Shown piece by piece: positions 55,043 through 64,000 of a stretch of 64,000 nt of DNA. The stretch is from NCBI GenBank assembly GCA_902496115.1, contig CABUZK010000007.1:3653-67652 (forward strand), read 5' to 3'. The stretch's first letter is position 1. Each line of letters starts with the position of its first letter. The position numbers and the translations under genes were made by a program. This DNA comes from an uncultured Collinsella sp. (GTDB taxonomy: Bacteria; Actinomycetota; Coriobacteriia; Coriobacteriales; Coriobacteriaceae). The notes beneath the pieces were generated by a model. It saw only the letters and a program-made list of their open reading frames with translations, did not search any database and was not told the origin of the DNA.

Positions 55043-55735
55043 GCTGTTCCTTTCGTCGAGTACGATAGCCACAGTGTGGACGGCGCGTTGTACATAGTGA
55101 AGTAAATGGCTATTTAGCTGCGTAAAATCGACCCTTGAGACGTCGATCTCGCCCGACATAAGTTTGGGGAGAAGAGCGTCACGAAGAGCAGCCAGTTTTC
55201 GGTTCTGTGTCGAATTCTGAACAATCTGTTCTCTCAATGGCTCTGCAATAGTATTAAACCTCTCGAGATCTCCTCTTGCAGGAATAGGCACGTTCAACGC
55301 TTCCAAATCGCCTTTTCCCATATGCGCGACGGTAGTACCAGAGGCGTAGTTCTGGATGAAAGCCAACAATGGGTTCAATGCCATAAGCAAATAACTTCTT
55401 GAAACTCCCGAATTGGCAGCGGGCTCGAAAAGGCAAACTCGCTGATTCAGTACAGCCATTTCACCCTGCCAGAGACATGGCGTGAATTCGGCATCCATTC
55501 CCGCTAAAACGTCACCAGGATGTACGAATACCCTTTTTGGATGAGCCTCATTTGTCCAATACTGCGGAGAGAAGGTGCTCAAATCACGTATGCGGATCAG
55601 GGGATACCCTACCTTTTCCTCGTTAAACAAGGCAGACTTGAACGCTGCTCCATAAACAACATCAGCAATGTCATAAATTGACCCGAGGGTTAACTTGTTG
55701 CAGCAGAAGGAATGTTGGTACTGAACATTCATCAA
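55043..55735 (-). pseudogene. Silent HsdS C-terminal half (TRD4)
   Basis: Minus-strand frame coding for one target-recognition domain (LGSIYDIADVVYGAAFKS, VHPGDVLAGMDAEF, LNVPIPARGDLERF) and the HsdS tail LAALRDALLPKLMSGEIDVS..QLNSHL. It lies between sites d and c, has no own promoter or credible start, and lacks the stop codon that hsdS has at site b; it reads in frame into the recombinase. It is the alternative to TRD2: inversion using sites a and d would put it behind TRD1. Confidence 0.8.
55100..55119. repeat. Shufflon site c
   Basis: AAGTAAATGGCTATTTAGCT on the plus strand, same direction as site a. It encodes QLNSHL at the end of TRD4 on the minus strand. Confidence 0.8.
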
Positions 55736-55738
55736 CTC

Positions 55739-55760
55739 AAGTAAATAGCCATTTAGCTAA
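55739..55760. repeat. Shufflon site d
   Basis: AAGTAAATAGCCATTTAGCTAA, inverted relative to site a and flanked on the minus strand by the same context (LNGYLLEL) as site a has in hsdS. It marks the outer end of the cassette. Confidence 0.8.
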
Positions 55761-55795
55761 GTCTCTACGTCAGCTCGGACGCCATGTCTCGCCGC

Positions 55796-55833
55796 ACAAA
55801 AACGGGGCAGCCAGCACTCCTGCGAACTGCCCC
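55796..55833 (-). terminator. Rho-independent terminator of the zinc-ribbon gene
   Basis: GGGGCAG (55804-55810) pairs with CTGCCCC (55827-55833); on the minus strand a GTTTTTG tail follows. Confidence 0.75.
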
Positions 55834-55877
55834 GCACCCCCGGCCATCACGTTACAGTACCAACCAGCACCACTCCC

Positions 55878-57215
55878 CTACTTCCCAAAGATCGCGCCGA
55901 ACAGGCCCTTGCGCTTGGGCTTTTCCTCTCGGTAAGAACCCTCGGCCGCCGCTGCCACTTGGCGCGGTTGTTCGCCGCCTCCGCGGCGTACGATCTGGTA
56001 TAGGAAGGGCGATTTAACGTATTTGACCTCGATGGGCGTAGCGTGCACGGTGCTTTCGCTCGACAGCATCACGTTGGGATTGAGCGGTGCCACCACATGC
56101 GTTTCGCGCTTGTCGCTAAACACCACCGCGGCCGCGCGACCCGTCTGGCCGTTTACGGCAATGCGTACCTGTTCGCCGTCGCGGCTATCCGACGCCGGGC
56201 GATCGACAAAGTAGACCGGTACCATCACCAGGCCGTCCTTATGCTTGCGGGCTTTACGCGCCCAGGTGCGGATGCTCTTTTTATTGAGCCCCAGCACCGC
56301 CTCAGCATCGTTGCCGGCAACGTCGAGCGCCAGCTTATCAATGACCACCTGGTCCTTGGTGGACGCATCGACGGAAACGACGCGAAAGTCACCTTCCTGC
56401 ATGGCGGGATCGAACGACCCCACCTTGCCAAAGTCCCACGGCTCCAAAATGCCCATAAGGTGAACGTCCAGGTAGTTTGCCCGCGGATACGCCCAGTCGA
56501 GCACCTCGTAGTACACCAAGGTCTCCTTGCTCAGGCCCTTTCCCGGGAAGGACGCCATCATGCGCAGGTCCGCCAGCGCCATGGGGAAATAGAAGAGCAT
56601 CATGTCGTTTTGAATCGCGTCTTCCACGTCGTGCCCGGCAAAGGCATCAGGGTACTGGCGCACCAGCTGCAGCGCGTTGGCACGTGCCTGCTGTGGCGAT
56701 ATCTCACAGGGGACGCCCTGTTCGGGAACGTATTCGGCACCCACGCCCATGGTCAGGCGCTTGCTAAACGTGCCGGGCTTGAGAAGGTCAACCATACCGA
56801 TTTTATTTCCGCAGGACGGGCACTCAAACACGCGCTGGGTCGATGACCCCTCAAAGGACGCGCCGCAGAAGGGGCAGGGAATGCTCACGTGCGTCGCCTC
56901 TTGGATCTCCTGCGCCGTGCCGCGGTCCTCCCACAGCAGGTGCTCAAGAACCGACTGATTGCGCCAGTGCGAATTGAAGAAATACCAGTCCGGGTCCTCC
57001 GGGCGCTCGAGTTGCGACACATGCGTGAGCTTGAGCAGTCCATCCACCACCGTCAACGGCGTATGGCGAATGCCCAGGGCGCTCTTGGGCTCCCCCGCAT
57101 CAGCCTGCCACGGAACGACCGTGCCGCAATAGGCGCACTCAAAGCTGCGCTTAGCCTGGTGCGAGTACATAGGGCCGCCGCAGTTTTGACATTTAATGGC
57201 AAACATCTCGTCCAT
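55878..57215 (-). CDS. Double zinc-ribbon protein of unknown function
   Basis: A 445-aa protein. Ribbon 1: CQNCGG...CAYCGTV (residues 9-33). Ribbon 2: CPFCGASF...CPSCGNKIG (about 115-140). A long mixed region follows (YFPMALADLRMMASFPGKGLS), with no catalytic motif recognised, and a basic end (KPKRKGLFGAIFGK). It may assist in nucleic-acid or protein handling. ATG 57215 lies 8 nt after AAGGAGG. It is oriented against the CDF gene. Confidence 0.75.
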   Translation of the reverse strand: MDEMFAIKCQNCGGPMYSHQAKRSFECAYCGTVVPWQADAGEPKSALGIRHTPLTVVDGLLKLTHVSQLERPEDPDWYFFNSHWRNQSVLEHLLWEDRGTAQEIQEATHVSIPCPFCGASFEGSSTQRVFECPSCGNKIGMVDLLKPGTFSKRLTMGVGAEYVPEQGVPCEISPQQARANALQLVRQYPDAFAGHDVEDAIQNDMMLFYFPMALADLRMMASFPGKGLSKETLVYYEVLDWAYPRANYLDVHLMGILEPWDFGKVGSFDPAMQEGDFRVVSVDASTKDQVVIDKLALDVAGNDAEAVLGLNKKSIRTWARKARKHKDGLVMVPVYFVDRPASDSRDGEQVRIAVNGQTGRAAAVVFSDKRETHVVAPLNPNVMLSSESTVHATPIEVKYVKSPFLYQIVRRGGGEQPRQVAAAAEGSYREEKPKRKGLFGAIFGK

Positions 57216-57433
57216 GGAAACGTCCTCCTTTGCACAGGGGCTGTCGACATTAAGTATGTCGAGCAAACAGGCACATGCCCATACCCATGTGGCCCAAAAT
57301 GGACCACCCAGGCAGACGAGAAGGCTCGCTCGTTAGTACCGGCAGACTATTGCTGCATTTTCTGAGCATCGGTGCACGGCGCCCCCGCGCGAGCTACACT
57401 ATCCCCTTAAACATGATTGTGAGGACGACCGCT

Positions 57434-58615
57434 ATGCTATTTGTAAATCGGCTGGTACATACGCTTGTTCCCGGCAGCGAGAGCGAGCCGGTCGATGCAT
57501 CTTGCCGCACCAACGCGGGCTTTTCCGCAAGCCTCGTCTGCATTGGCCTCAACATCACCCTGTGCCTGGCCAAGGGCATCGCGGGCCTGCTCGCCGGCTC
57601 CGTCTCCCTCATCGCCGACGCTTTCAACAACCTCTCCGATGCCTCGAGCAACATCGTGAGTCTGCTCGGGTTCCGCCTTGCCAGCCGCCCGGCAGACGAA
57701 GGCCACCCCTATGGCCACGGTCGCTATGAGTACCTAGCCGGCCTGTTCGTCGCCGTCCTGGTTTGCGCCGTCGGCATCAATCTGATCCTCGAGTCGGTCA
57801 CTAAGATCATCAAGCCTTCCCCCACCGTGTATTCGGCGCTCTCCATGGCCGCCCTTGTTCTGTCCATGCTCGTTAAGCTCTGGATGGCAGCGTTCAACCG
57901 CACGCTGGGCGATCGCATCGACTCGGAGACGCTCATCGCCACGGCACAGGACTCCAAAAACGACGTCATCACCTCGGGCTCGGTCTTGGTGGCGGCGCTT
58001 ATTTCGCAGACGACCGGCTTTGACCTCGATGGCTGGGCAGGCCTGGGTGTGGGCATCTTTATCTGCATCAGCGGCATGGGCCTAGTGCGTGACGCCATCA
58101 GCCCGTTGCTGGGGCAAGCGCCCGACCCCAAGCTCGTCCAGGCAATCCGCGACAAGATCATGTCCTATCCGCAGGTCTTGGGCACACACGACCTGATGGT
58201 GCACGACTACGGCCCCGGTCGTCAGTTTGCCAGCGCCCACGTGGAGATGCCCGGCGAGGGCGACGCGTTTGAGCACCACGAGATCCTGGACACCATCGAG
58301 CACGACATCAAGCGCCAGATGGGCATTGGAATCACGCTGCACTGCGACCCCATCGCGACAACCGGCGACGACCTGCGCGGCTGGGTCAAGCGCGGCGTCA
58401 TGCAGATCGATCCCGCGCTCTCCATCCACGACCTGCACGAGCACGACGGGTTCGTTTCGTTTGACCTTGTGCGTCCCGACGGCTTTGACATATCCGACGA
58501 GGAGCTGCTGGAGCTCGTCACGCGCATCGTGCATGAGCGCCGGCCCGACGTCTCATGCGTCGTCACGTTTGATTCGGGCTTTAGCTCGCCCGACCGTCCG
58601 GCCGAGCAGCTGTAG
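57434..58615 (+). CDS. Cation diffusion facilitator transporter
   Basis: A 393-aa CDF antiporter for divalent metals. Six membrane helices are seen, with the metal site residues in ADAFNNLSDASSNI (helix 2) and SKNDVITS (helix 5), the family motif HPYGHGRYEYLAG, and a C-terminal cytoplasmic domain (VMQIDPALSIHDLHEHDGFVSFD). The tail is longer than in many CDF proteins. ATG 57434 is preferred as the family start; GAGGACG lies about 9 nt upstream. Metal specificity (Zn, Fe or Mn) cannot be told. Confidence 0.93.
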   Translation: MLFVNRLVHTLVPGSESEPVDASCRTNAGFSASLVCIGLNITLCLAKGIAGLLAGSVSLIADAFNNLSDASSNIVSLLGFRLASRPADEGHPYGHGRYEYLAGLFVAVLVCAVGINLILESVTKIIKPSPTVYSALSMAALVLSMLVKLWMAAFNRTLGDRIDSETLIATAQDSKNDVITSGSVLVAALISQTTGFDLDGWAGLGVGIFICISGMGLVRDAISPLLGQAPDPKLVQAIRDKIMSYPQVLGTHDLMVHDYGPGRQFASAHVEMPGEGDAFEHHEILDTIEHDIKRQMGIGITLHCDPIATTGDDLRGWVKRGVMQIDPALSIHDLHEHDGFVSFDLVRPDGFDISDEELLELVTRIVHERRPDVSCVVTFDSGFSSPDRPAEQL

Positions 58616-58627
58616 CCCACTTAACAG

Positions 58628-59617
58628 CTAGTTTCCCTGCGCGCCCGAGATGCCGTTTTGCAGGGCGTTCCAGGCATCCGTCGCCATGTCGCCCAAGTTC
58701 TGCGCGGTGTCGCCCAGGTTCTGGGCCGTATCGCCCAGCTCTTGCGCCTTGTCTCCCAACTCCTGCGCCTTGTTGCTCAAGTCCTCCAGCGTATTGGAGC
58801 TCGAACTGTCGGTACCGCTTTGGCCGTCGGACGACTTGCCCGAGCTGTTCTTGTGCGTGAGTTGAATTTCGAGGTTGCCGTTGTCGTTATAGTAGGCAGA
58901 AGTAACGACCCAGTTGGCATCGACGACGGGCGTTGAGCCATCATCAGTCAGGACCACGGCATTCGAAAGATCGGCGCCGCGCGACTTGAGGATCTTCTTG
59001 GCGTTGGACCAGTACTGCCCCGGGATATCGCTCAAATCGACGGTGCCAGACGAGGCGGACTCGGTTTGCTCGGCAGCGGTATCGGCCGTTGAGCTTCCTC
59101 GCTTGTTGAGCATGCCCGACACGATGGCAAACACAACCGACAGCGCAAAGAAGATCGCCAGTACGATGAGAATCTTCTTGATCACGCTCGACGAACGCGA
59201 CGGCGTCTCTTCCTCGTCCTCACCATACTGCGGGATCGATTTGGGATACTCGCGATACGGCTGGCGCGACTCGTAGCGAGGCTGCGCCGTGCGAGGCATA
59301 TACGTCGTCTGCTGAGGCTGCGGAATGGGATTTTGCGGCAGGCCATCATAGGGATTCGGCGTCGAGGCAGCATAAGAATCCTGCGGCGCGTAATCAAACG
59401 GATCCGGAGCTGCGTTGCCATAGGGGCCTTGCGAAGATGCAGCGTAAGAATCCTGCGCCGTGTCGCCATAGCCCATAACCCGGGTGGGCTCGGCAGAAGG
59501 CTGCGTCGCGGCGGGATCGGTATAACCGGGGTTGGGAACAACGCGGGTCGCATCGGCGCTATCGCCAGCCTGCGCGGAACCGTAGCCGCGCATCACGGTT
59601 GTCTTGTCCTGATCCAT
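58628..59617 (-). CDS. Membrane protein with heptad-repeat tail
   Basis: A 329-aa protein. The first 130 residues are Pro/Gln/Tyr/Ala-rich and probably disordered. One helix follows (about 145-168, IKKILIVLAIFFALSVVFAIV). The outer part has a small fold (GQYWSNAKKILKSRGADLS, VVTSAYYNDNGNLEIQLTH) and ends with five near-identical heptads, NKAQELGD, TAQNLGD and so on. Function unknown. It ends 9 bp after the CDF gene, tail to tail. AAAGGA precedes ATG. Confidence 0.75.
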   Translation of the reverse strand: MDQDKTTVMRGYGSAQAGDSADATRVVPNPGYTDPAATQPSAEPTRVMGYGDTAQDSYAASSQGPYGNAAPDPFDYAPQDSYAASTPNPYDGLPQNPIPQPQQTTYMPRTAQPRYESRQPYREYPKSIPQYGEDEEETPSRSSSVIKKILIVLAIFFALSVVFAIVSGMLNKRGSSTADTAAEQTESASSGTVDLSDIPGQYWSNAKKILKSRGADLSNAVVLTDDGSTPVVDANWVVTSAYYNDNGNLEIQLTHKNSSGKSSDGQSGTDSSSSNTLEDLSNKAQELGDKAQELGDTAQNLGDTAQNLGDMATDAWNALQNGISGAQGN

Positions 59618-59734
59618 GCAACGATTCCTTTCCGTCGCGCGTGAGCCTCAAGTTATCCATGCATTCTACCCGCGCAAAAACCTATGATGGGCAGAGTCCG
59701 TCGGTATCTACAAGACATGCGCGGGTCTAAGGAT

Positions 59735-59771
59735 CAAAAAGCCCCGCCGTGCCTTGTGGGCGCGGCGGGGC
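59735..59771 (-). terminator. Rho-independent terminator after fhs
   Basis: GCCCCGCCG (59741-59749) pairs with CGGCGGGGC (59763-59771). On the minus strand TTTTTGATCC follows. It lies 26 bp after the fhs stop codon. Confidence 0.88.
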
Positions 59772-59796
59772 GGGCAAGCGGCTATGAGCAGTGAGC

Positions 59797-61464
59797 TTAG
59801 AACAGGCCGGTGATGTTGCCGTCGTTGTCGACGTCGATGTTCTCTGCCGCGGGCACCTTGGGCAGACCCGGCATGGTCAGAACGCTGCCAGTCAGCGCGA
59901 CCACAAAGTGGGCACCGGCGGAAACCTTGAGCTCACGCACGGTGATGCGGAAGTTCTCGGGAGCGCCCAGGGCCTTGGCGTTGTCGCTAAAGCTGTACTG
60001 CGTCTTGGCGACGCACACCGGCAGGTTGCCAAAGCCGTTCTCGCGCAGCTCGGCGAGCTGACGCTTGGCAGCCGGCGTAAAGTCGACGCCGTCGGCACGG
60101 TAAACCTTGGTGGCGACGGCCTCGAGGGCATCGGCAACATCGGCGCCGTCCTCGTAGGCAAACTTGAGCTCGCTCGGCTGCTCAATCAGACGCATGACCT
60201 CATCGGCCAGGTCGAGCGCGCCCTCGCCGCCCTTGGCCCAGACCTCGGAAAGCTTAACGTTGACGCCGAGCTTCTGACACTCGGACTCGATAAGCTCGAG
60301 CTCGGCCTCGGTGTCCGTCGGGAAGCGGTTGATGGCGACCACACAAGGCAGACCGTAGACATTCTGGATGTTATCGACGTGACGCAGCAGGTTGGGCATG
60401 CCGGCCTTGAGTGCCTCGAGGTTCTCCTCGTTGAGGTCGGCCTTGGCGACGCCACCGTTGTACTTCAGCGCACGAGCGGTCGCGACGACCACGACGGCGC
60501 TGGGGCGAACGCCCGTCATGCGGCACTTGATGTCGAGGAACTTCTCGGCACCCAGATCGGCGCCGAAGCCGGCCTCGGTAATGGCGACATCGCCAAAACG
60601 CATAGCCATACGCGTGGCCATGATGGAGTTGCAGCCGTGGGCGATATTTGCGAAGGGACCGCCGTGGACAAACGCGGGCGTACCCTCGAGCGTCTGCACC
60701 AGATTGGGCTTGAGCGCATCCTTGAGTAGTGCGGCCATAGCCCCCTGGGCCTTAAGGTCGCGTGCGCGGACGGGCTCGCCGGCAAAGCTGTAGCCGACGA
60801 CAATCTCACCCAAGCGTTCCTTGAGGTCGCTGATGCTCGTAGACAGGCACAGGATTGCCATGACCTCGGAGGCGACGGTGATATCGAAGCCATCCTCGCG
60901 CGGCACGCCCTGGGCCTTACCGCCAATGCCGTCGATGACGTGGCGCAGCTGACGGTCGTTCATATCGACGACGCGCTTCCAAGTGATGCGCTTAACGTCA
61001 ATACCGAGCTGGTTGCCCTGCTGGATGTGGTTATCAAGCATGGCGGCCAGCAGGTTGTTGGCAGCACCGATAGCGTGGAAGTCGCCGGTAAAGTGCAGGT
61101 TGATGTCCTCCATGGGGATCACCTGAGCCCAGCCGCCACCGGCAGCACCGCCCTTAACGCCAAAGACAGGGCCGAGCGAAGGCTCGCGCAGGGCCACGGC
61201 GCTCTTGACGCCGCGGCGACGCAGGCCATCGGCCAGACCGATGGTCGTGGTGGTCTTGCCCTCGCCCGCAGGCGTTGGGTTGATAGCGGTCACGAGGACG
61301 AGCTTGGCCTGGTGATCAGTCGGCTCGTTGAGCAGTGAATAGTCGACCTTAGCCTTGTCGAAGCCGTACGGAATAAGGTGCTTAACGTCGACGCCGGCGT
61401 TCTTGGCCACCTCGGTAATAGGCAGTGGCGTGACAGAACGTGCGATTTCGATGTCAGTAGGCAT
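59797..61464 (-). CDS. fhs: Formate-tetrahydrofolate ligase
   Basis: A 555-aa enzyme that joins formate to tetrahydrofolate using ATP. Seen: TAINPTPAGEGKTTTTIGLADG (P-loop, about residue 65), LREPSLGPVFGVKGGAAGGG, PRNEDGF-like GVPREDGFDITVASEVMAIL, and GDVAITEAGFGADLGAEKF. The length is typical. ATG 61464 follows AAAGGA by 7 nt. With FolD and FchA-like (35 kb) it forms a full formate to methylene-THF route; the genes are not adjacent. Confidence 0.97.
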   Translation of the reverse strand: MPTDIEIARSVTPLPITEVAKNAGVDVKHLIPYGFDKAKVDYSLLNEPTDHQAKLVLVTAINPTPAGEGKTTTTIGLADGLRRRGVKSAVALREPSLGPVFGVKGGAAGGGWAQVIPMEDINLHFTGDFHAIGAANNLLAAMLDNHIQQGNQLGIDVKRITWKRVVDMNDRQLRHVIDGIGGKAQGVPREDGFDITVASEVMAILCLSTSISDLKERLGEIVVGYSFAGEPVRARDLKAQGAMAALLKDALKPNLVQTLEGTPAFVHGGPFANIAHGCNSIMATRMAMRFGDVAITEAGFGADLGAEKFLDIKCRMTGVRPSAVVVVATARALKYNGGVAKADLNEENLEALKAGMPNLLRHVDNIQNVYGLPCVVAINRFPTDTEAELELIESECQKLGVNVKLSEVWAKGGEGALDLADEVMRLIEQPSELKFAYEDGADVADALEAVATKVYRADGVDFTPAAKRQLAELRENGFGNLPVCVAKTQYSFSDNAKALGAPENFRITVRELKVSAGAHFVVALTGSVLTMPGLPKVPAAENIDVDNDGNITGLF

Positions 61465-61608
61465 GGGCGGTCCTTTCGTTACCGAATGAGAAAAAGACCA
61501 ATTCAGCATAGCACGGGCGCGCAATAGTAAAACGCCCATAACCGATGAATGGCGATATGTTTACCCGATGCCCAGCGATAGCCCAACAGCCCGCCAAAAC
61601 AAAGCGCC

Positions 61609-62676
61609 CTAAACGGTAGGTTCAATCCCCAGGTGCTCAAAGGTGCGAAGGGTTGCCTGACGGCCCTGCGGCGTACGAATCATCAACCCGCATTGCAGCA
61701 AATAGGGCTCATAGACATCCTCGAGCGTGCCCGGGTCCTCGCCCACCGCGCTGGCAAGGGTCGTAAGTCCCACGGCACGACCGGAGAACGTCTTGGCGAG
61801 CGTCTCCAAAATGCGAATATCCATCCAGTCCAGACCGAGCTCGTCGATCTCGAAGAACTCGAGTGCCTGACGGCAGATATCGAGCTCAATGGGACCGTTG
61901 CCGCGCACCTGCGCATAGTCGCGCACGCGCTTGAGCAGGCGGTTGGCAAGACGTGGCGTGCCGCGCGAACGCGAGCCGATCTCGAGTGCACTGGGGTGGT
62001 CGATCGTCACGCCCAGGATAGTCGCCGAGCGCGTCACAATCTGCGCGAGCTCCTCGACCGTGTAGTAATCCAGGCGATATGAAATGCCAAAGCGGTCGCG
62101 CAACGGGCCTGTCAACATGCCTGAGCGGGTCGTTGCCGCTACCAACGTAAACTTGGGAATATCCAGGCGAATCGAGCGCGCCGCCGGACCCTTGCCAATC
62201 ACGATATCGAGGGCAAAGTCCTCCATCGCGGGGTACAGGACCTCCTCGACCGAACGGTTGAGGCGGTGGATCTCGTCGATAAACAGCACATCACCCGGCT
62301 GCAAGTTAGTAAGGATGGCCGCCAGGTCGCCCGTGCGCGCGATGGCAGGGCCACTCGTGGTCTTGATCTGAGCGCCCAGCTCGTTGGCGATAACGGTGGC
62401 CAGCGTGGTCTTGCCCAGACCCGGAGGACCCGAGAAGATCACGTGGTCGAGCGTCTCGCCACGGCTCTGTGCCGCTTCGATCAACACGCGCAGGCTCTGC
62501 TTGATGTGCTCCTGGCCACAGTAGTCGTCCAGGCGCTGGGGGCGCAAAGTGCGGTCGACATCGAGGTCCTCGGCCGTCAGCTCCGAGCCCACCATGCGCT
62601 CGCCGTGCGCCATGGATGCCGCCGGCGAGTTGCCGGGCGTCGCCCACAGGTCCTGAGAGTCATCGGCTTCCCACAT
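61609..62676 (-). CDS. ruvB: Holliday junction branch-migration helicase RuvB
   Basis: A 355-aa AAA+ motor. FSGPPGLGKTTLATVIANELG (Walker A), LFIDEIHRLNRSVEEVLYPAMEDF (Walker B), TRSGMLTGPLRDRFG (sensor) and a winged-helix end (TPQGRQAT). ATG 62676 shares its A with the ruvA stop codon (TGATG); the GTG at 62679 is also possible. Last gene of the ruvCAB operon. Confidence 0.97.
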   Translation of the reverse strand: MWEADDSQDLWATPGNSPAASMAHGERMVGSELTAEDLDVDRTLRPQRLDDYCGQEHIKQSLRVLIEAAQSRGETLDHVIFSGPPGLGKTTLATVIANELGAQIKTTSGPAIARTGDLAAILTNLQPGDVLFIDEIHRLNRSVEEVLYPAMEDFALDIVIGKGPAARSIRLDIPKFTLVAATTRSGMLTGPLRDRFGISYRLDYYTVEELAQIVTRSATILGVTIDHPSALEIGSRSRGTPRLANRLLKRVRDYAQVRGNGPIELDICRQALEFFEIDELGLDWMDIRILETLAKTFSGRAVGLTTLASAVGEDPGTLEDVYEPYLLQCGLMIRTPQGRQATLRTFEHLGIEPTV

Positions 62677-63296
62677 CACGCATCCATTCCGAGTCGCTTA
62701 AGCGCCGCGCCGAGCAGATCCTCGACACGCATATTCTGCCCATCATACCCGCTCAGGGCAACATCGGTCTCCTGCGGGCTAAAGCCCATGGAAAGGAGCG
62801 CCGCACGGGCATCATCGATGGCCGAGGGAGCAGCAGCGGGCACGGGCATCGCAACCTGGCCGGGAATCACGTCGACCGGTACAAAGCCCTTGTCCTTGGC
62901 AAAGGTGCTCTTGAGCTCCAGGATCAGGCGCTGAGCTGTCTTTTTGCCCACACCGGGCACCTTGGCCATGCCCTTGTCGTCCTCGGCCATCACCAGCGAA
63001 TACAGCTGCCCCACGGTATAGGTGGAAAGCACGGCGAGCGCCAAGCGCGGGCCAACGCCCGAGACGGACACGAGCCGGTCGAACATCGTGCGCTCATCCT
63101 TTGAGGAAAAACCGAAAAGTGTCATGGCGTCCTCGCGCACCTGCATACGCGTGTAGAGGCGGACCTCGCCACCGGGCGTCGGCAACGTGGCCGCAGTGCT
63201 GCCCGAAATGCCGAGCTCAAAGCCAACGCCCGACACATCGACGACAGCAGAGCTCATCGTGGCCTCGACAAGCGTTCCGTGGAGCTGGGAAATCAT
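62676..63296 (-). CDS. ruvA: Holliday junction-binding protein RuvA
   Basis: A 206-aa RuvA: ISQLHGTL at the N-terminus, two helix-hairpin-helix motifs (LVSVSGVGPRLALAVLS and VPGVGKKTAQRLILELK), and a C-terminal RuvB-binding domain (DARAALLSMGFSPQE). ATG 63296 overlaps the ruvC stop by one base, so all three genes are coupled. Confidence 0.97.
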   Translation of the reverse strand: MISQLHGTLVEATMSSAVVDVSGVGFELGISGSTAATLPTPGGEVRLYTRMQVREDAMTLFGFSSKDERTMFDRLVSVSGVGPRLALAVLSTYTVGQLYSLVMAEDDKGMAKVPGVGKKTAQRLILELKSTFAKDKGFVPVDVIPGQVAMPVPAAAPSAIDDARAALLSMGFSPQETDVALSGYDGQNMRVEDLLGAALKRLGMDA

Positions 63297-63817
63297 CAGT
63301 ATCCGGTTCCTCTCTGTTGATAGAACTCGCCACCGGTGAGGGCGCGGGTGCGGCTGAGGTTTACATGGCAGATGGCGCAGGCAAGGGCATCGGCGGCATG
63401 GTCGGGATGCGGGTCGTGATCGAGCTGTGTGAGCGTGCGTACCATGTAGGCGACCTGCCGCTTGTCCGCGGCGCCGGTGCCCACCACGGCCTGCTTGATC
63501 TGCATGGGCGTGTACTCGCCAATCTCGAGCGCGCACTCCGAAAGCGCCACAAGCGCAGCGCCGCGGGCATGCGCCGTGGGAATGGCCGAACGAACGTTGG
63601 CGCCAAAGTAGATGCTCTCGACAGCAGCCGTGTCGGGTCGATAACGCTCGACGACATCCTTAAGGTCATGGGCGATATGCGACAGGCGCACCGCGAGCGG
63701 GCTGCCCGCGCTGGTCTCGATGCAACCGTAGGCACGGCAGCGAACCTCGCCACGCCGCTCCTCGATAATCCCCCAACCCGTATGAGCCAAACCGGGGTCG
63801 ATGCCCAAAATGACCAA
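63296..63817 (-). CDS. ruvC: Holliday junction resolvase RuvC
   Basis: About 173 aa. Metal-binding acidic residues appear in ILGIDPGLAHTGWG, AAVESIYFG and DHAADALACAICH; GANVRSAIPTAHARGAAL is the usual central region. TTG 63817 is chosen because AGGGGAGG ends 5 nt upstream; it puts the conserved VILGIDPG at the N-terminus. The ORF frame continues further upstream without a better start. First gene of the operon. Confidence 0.93.
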   Translation of the reverse strand: MVILGIDPGLAHTGWGIIEERRGEVRCRAYGCIETSAGSPLAVRLSHIAHDLKDVVERYRPDTAAVESIYFGANVRSAIPTAHARGAALVALSECALEIGEYTPMQIKQAVVGTGAADKRQVAYMVRTLTQLDHDPHPDHAADALACAICHVNLSRTRALTGGEFYQQRGTGY

Positions 63818-64000
63818 GCCAACCTCCCCTCGCCACAAGCACAGCGCAAGACAAGGCCCCGCGCATCATTCACGAACGTCTGTTCTAGAATAACACAACG
63901 GAGCCAAGATACTTAGTTGGAGTGTCGGCGTTGGGAGCAAATCCCGTCCCCAGCTTAATTCTGCGAGAAGAATGGGAACTGTCGGGGATCCACCGGCGGA
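63818..64000. other. Region upstream of ruvC at the window edge
   Basis: No gene is supported in the last 180 bp. It holds the ruvC ribosome site (near 63822-63832). No clear promoter or terminator is marked. Confidence 0.3.

Overview
This window looks like chromosomal DNA of a gut Coriobacterium (Actinomycetota), most probably Collinsella. That is an inference from G+C-rich coding sequence with strong Shine-Dalgarno sites, a class III (Firmicutes-type) fructose-bisphosphatase, QueH instead of QueG, paired GtrA proteins, Tat- and membrane-anchored surface proteins, and the style of the intergenic hairpins. No rRNA or tRNA gene was recognised.

Layout. 0-4 kb: a TOTE-type primase-helicase and a YafQ/DinJ-like toxin-antitoxin pair, both looking laterally acquired. 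4-21.7 kb: core genes, including a LOG protein, three late queuosine genes (tgt, queA, queH) scattered among other genes, an SDR, a tail-anchored coiled-coil protein, a divergent MetRS-like protein, an RNA m5C methyltransferase, a DegV protein, fbp and two GtrA proteins. 21.8-30.2 kb: a cobalamin riboswitch followed by a giant surface protein (about 2,386 aa) with three DUF4430 domains and a small membrane-anchored DUF4430 protein, which reads as a corrinoid-responsive surface operon. 30.3-40.7 kb: UbiB-like kinase with a phasin-like partner, C69 dipeptidase, FchA-like cyclohydrolase with FolD, two tandem paralogous lipoproteins, and a Tat-exported PI-PLC-like surface protein. 40.7-55.8 kb: a defence/accessory island with two paralogous PH-like proteins, a DUF1016 nuclease, an ADP-ribosylglycohydrolase, an orphan HicB, a two-repeat remnant of a type I-E CRISPR array, an operator-controlled methylase-specificity fusion with an unknown partner, and a type I restriction system whose hsdS is built as a four-site inversion cassette with its own tyrosine recombinase. 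55.9-64 kb: zinc-ribbon protein, CDF transporter, a membrane protein, fhs, and ruvC-ruvA-ruvB.

Themes. Fhs (59.8 kb), FchA-like and FolD (35 kb) together supply the formate to methylene-tetrahydrofolate steps. Tgt, QueA and QueH complete queuosine from a preQ1-like precursor. The most interesting items are the riboswitch-DUF4430 operon, a structured repeat with two covarying stems placed directly after the stop codons of the SDR and queA, the hsdS shufflon, and the methylase-specificity fusion gene under three identical palindromes. Long open frames opposite tgt, queA, the MetRS-like gene and the giant gene are codon-bias shadows and are left out.
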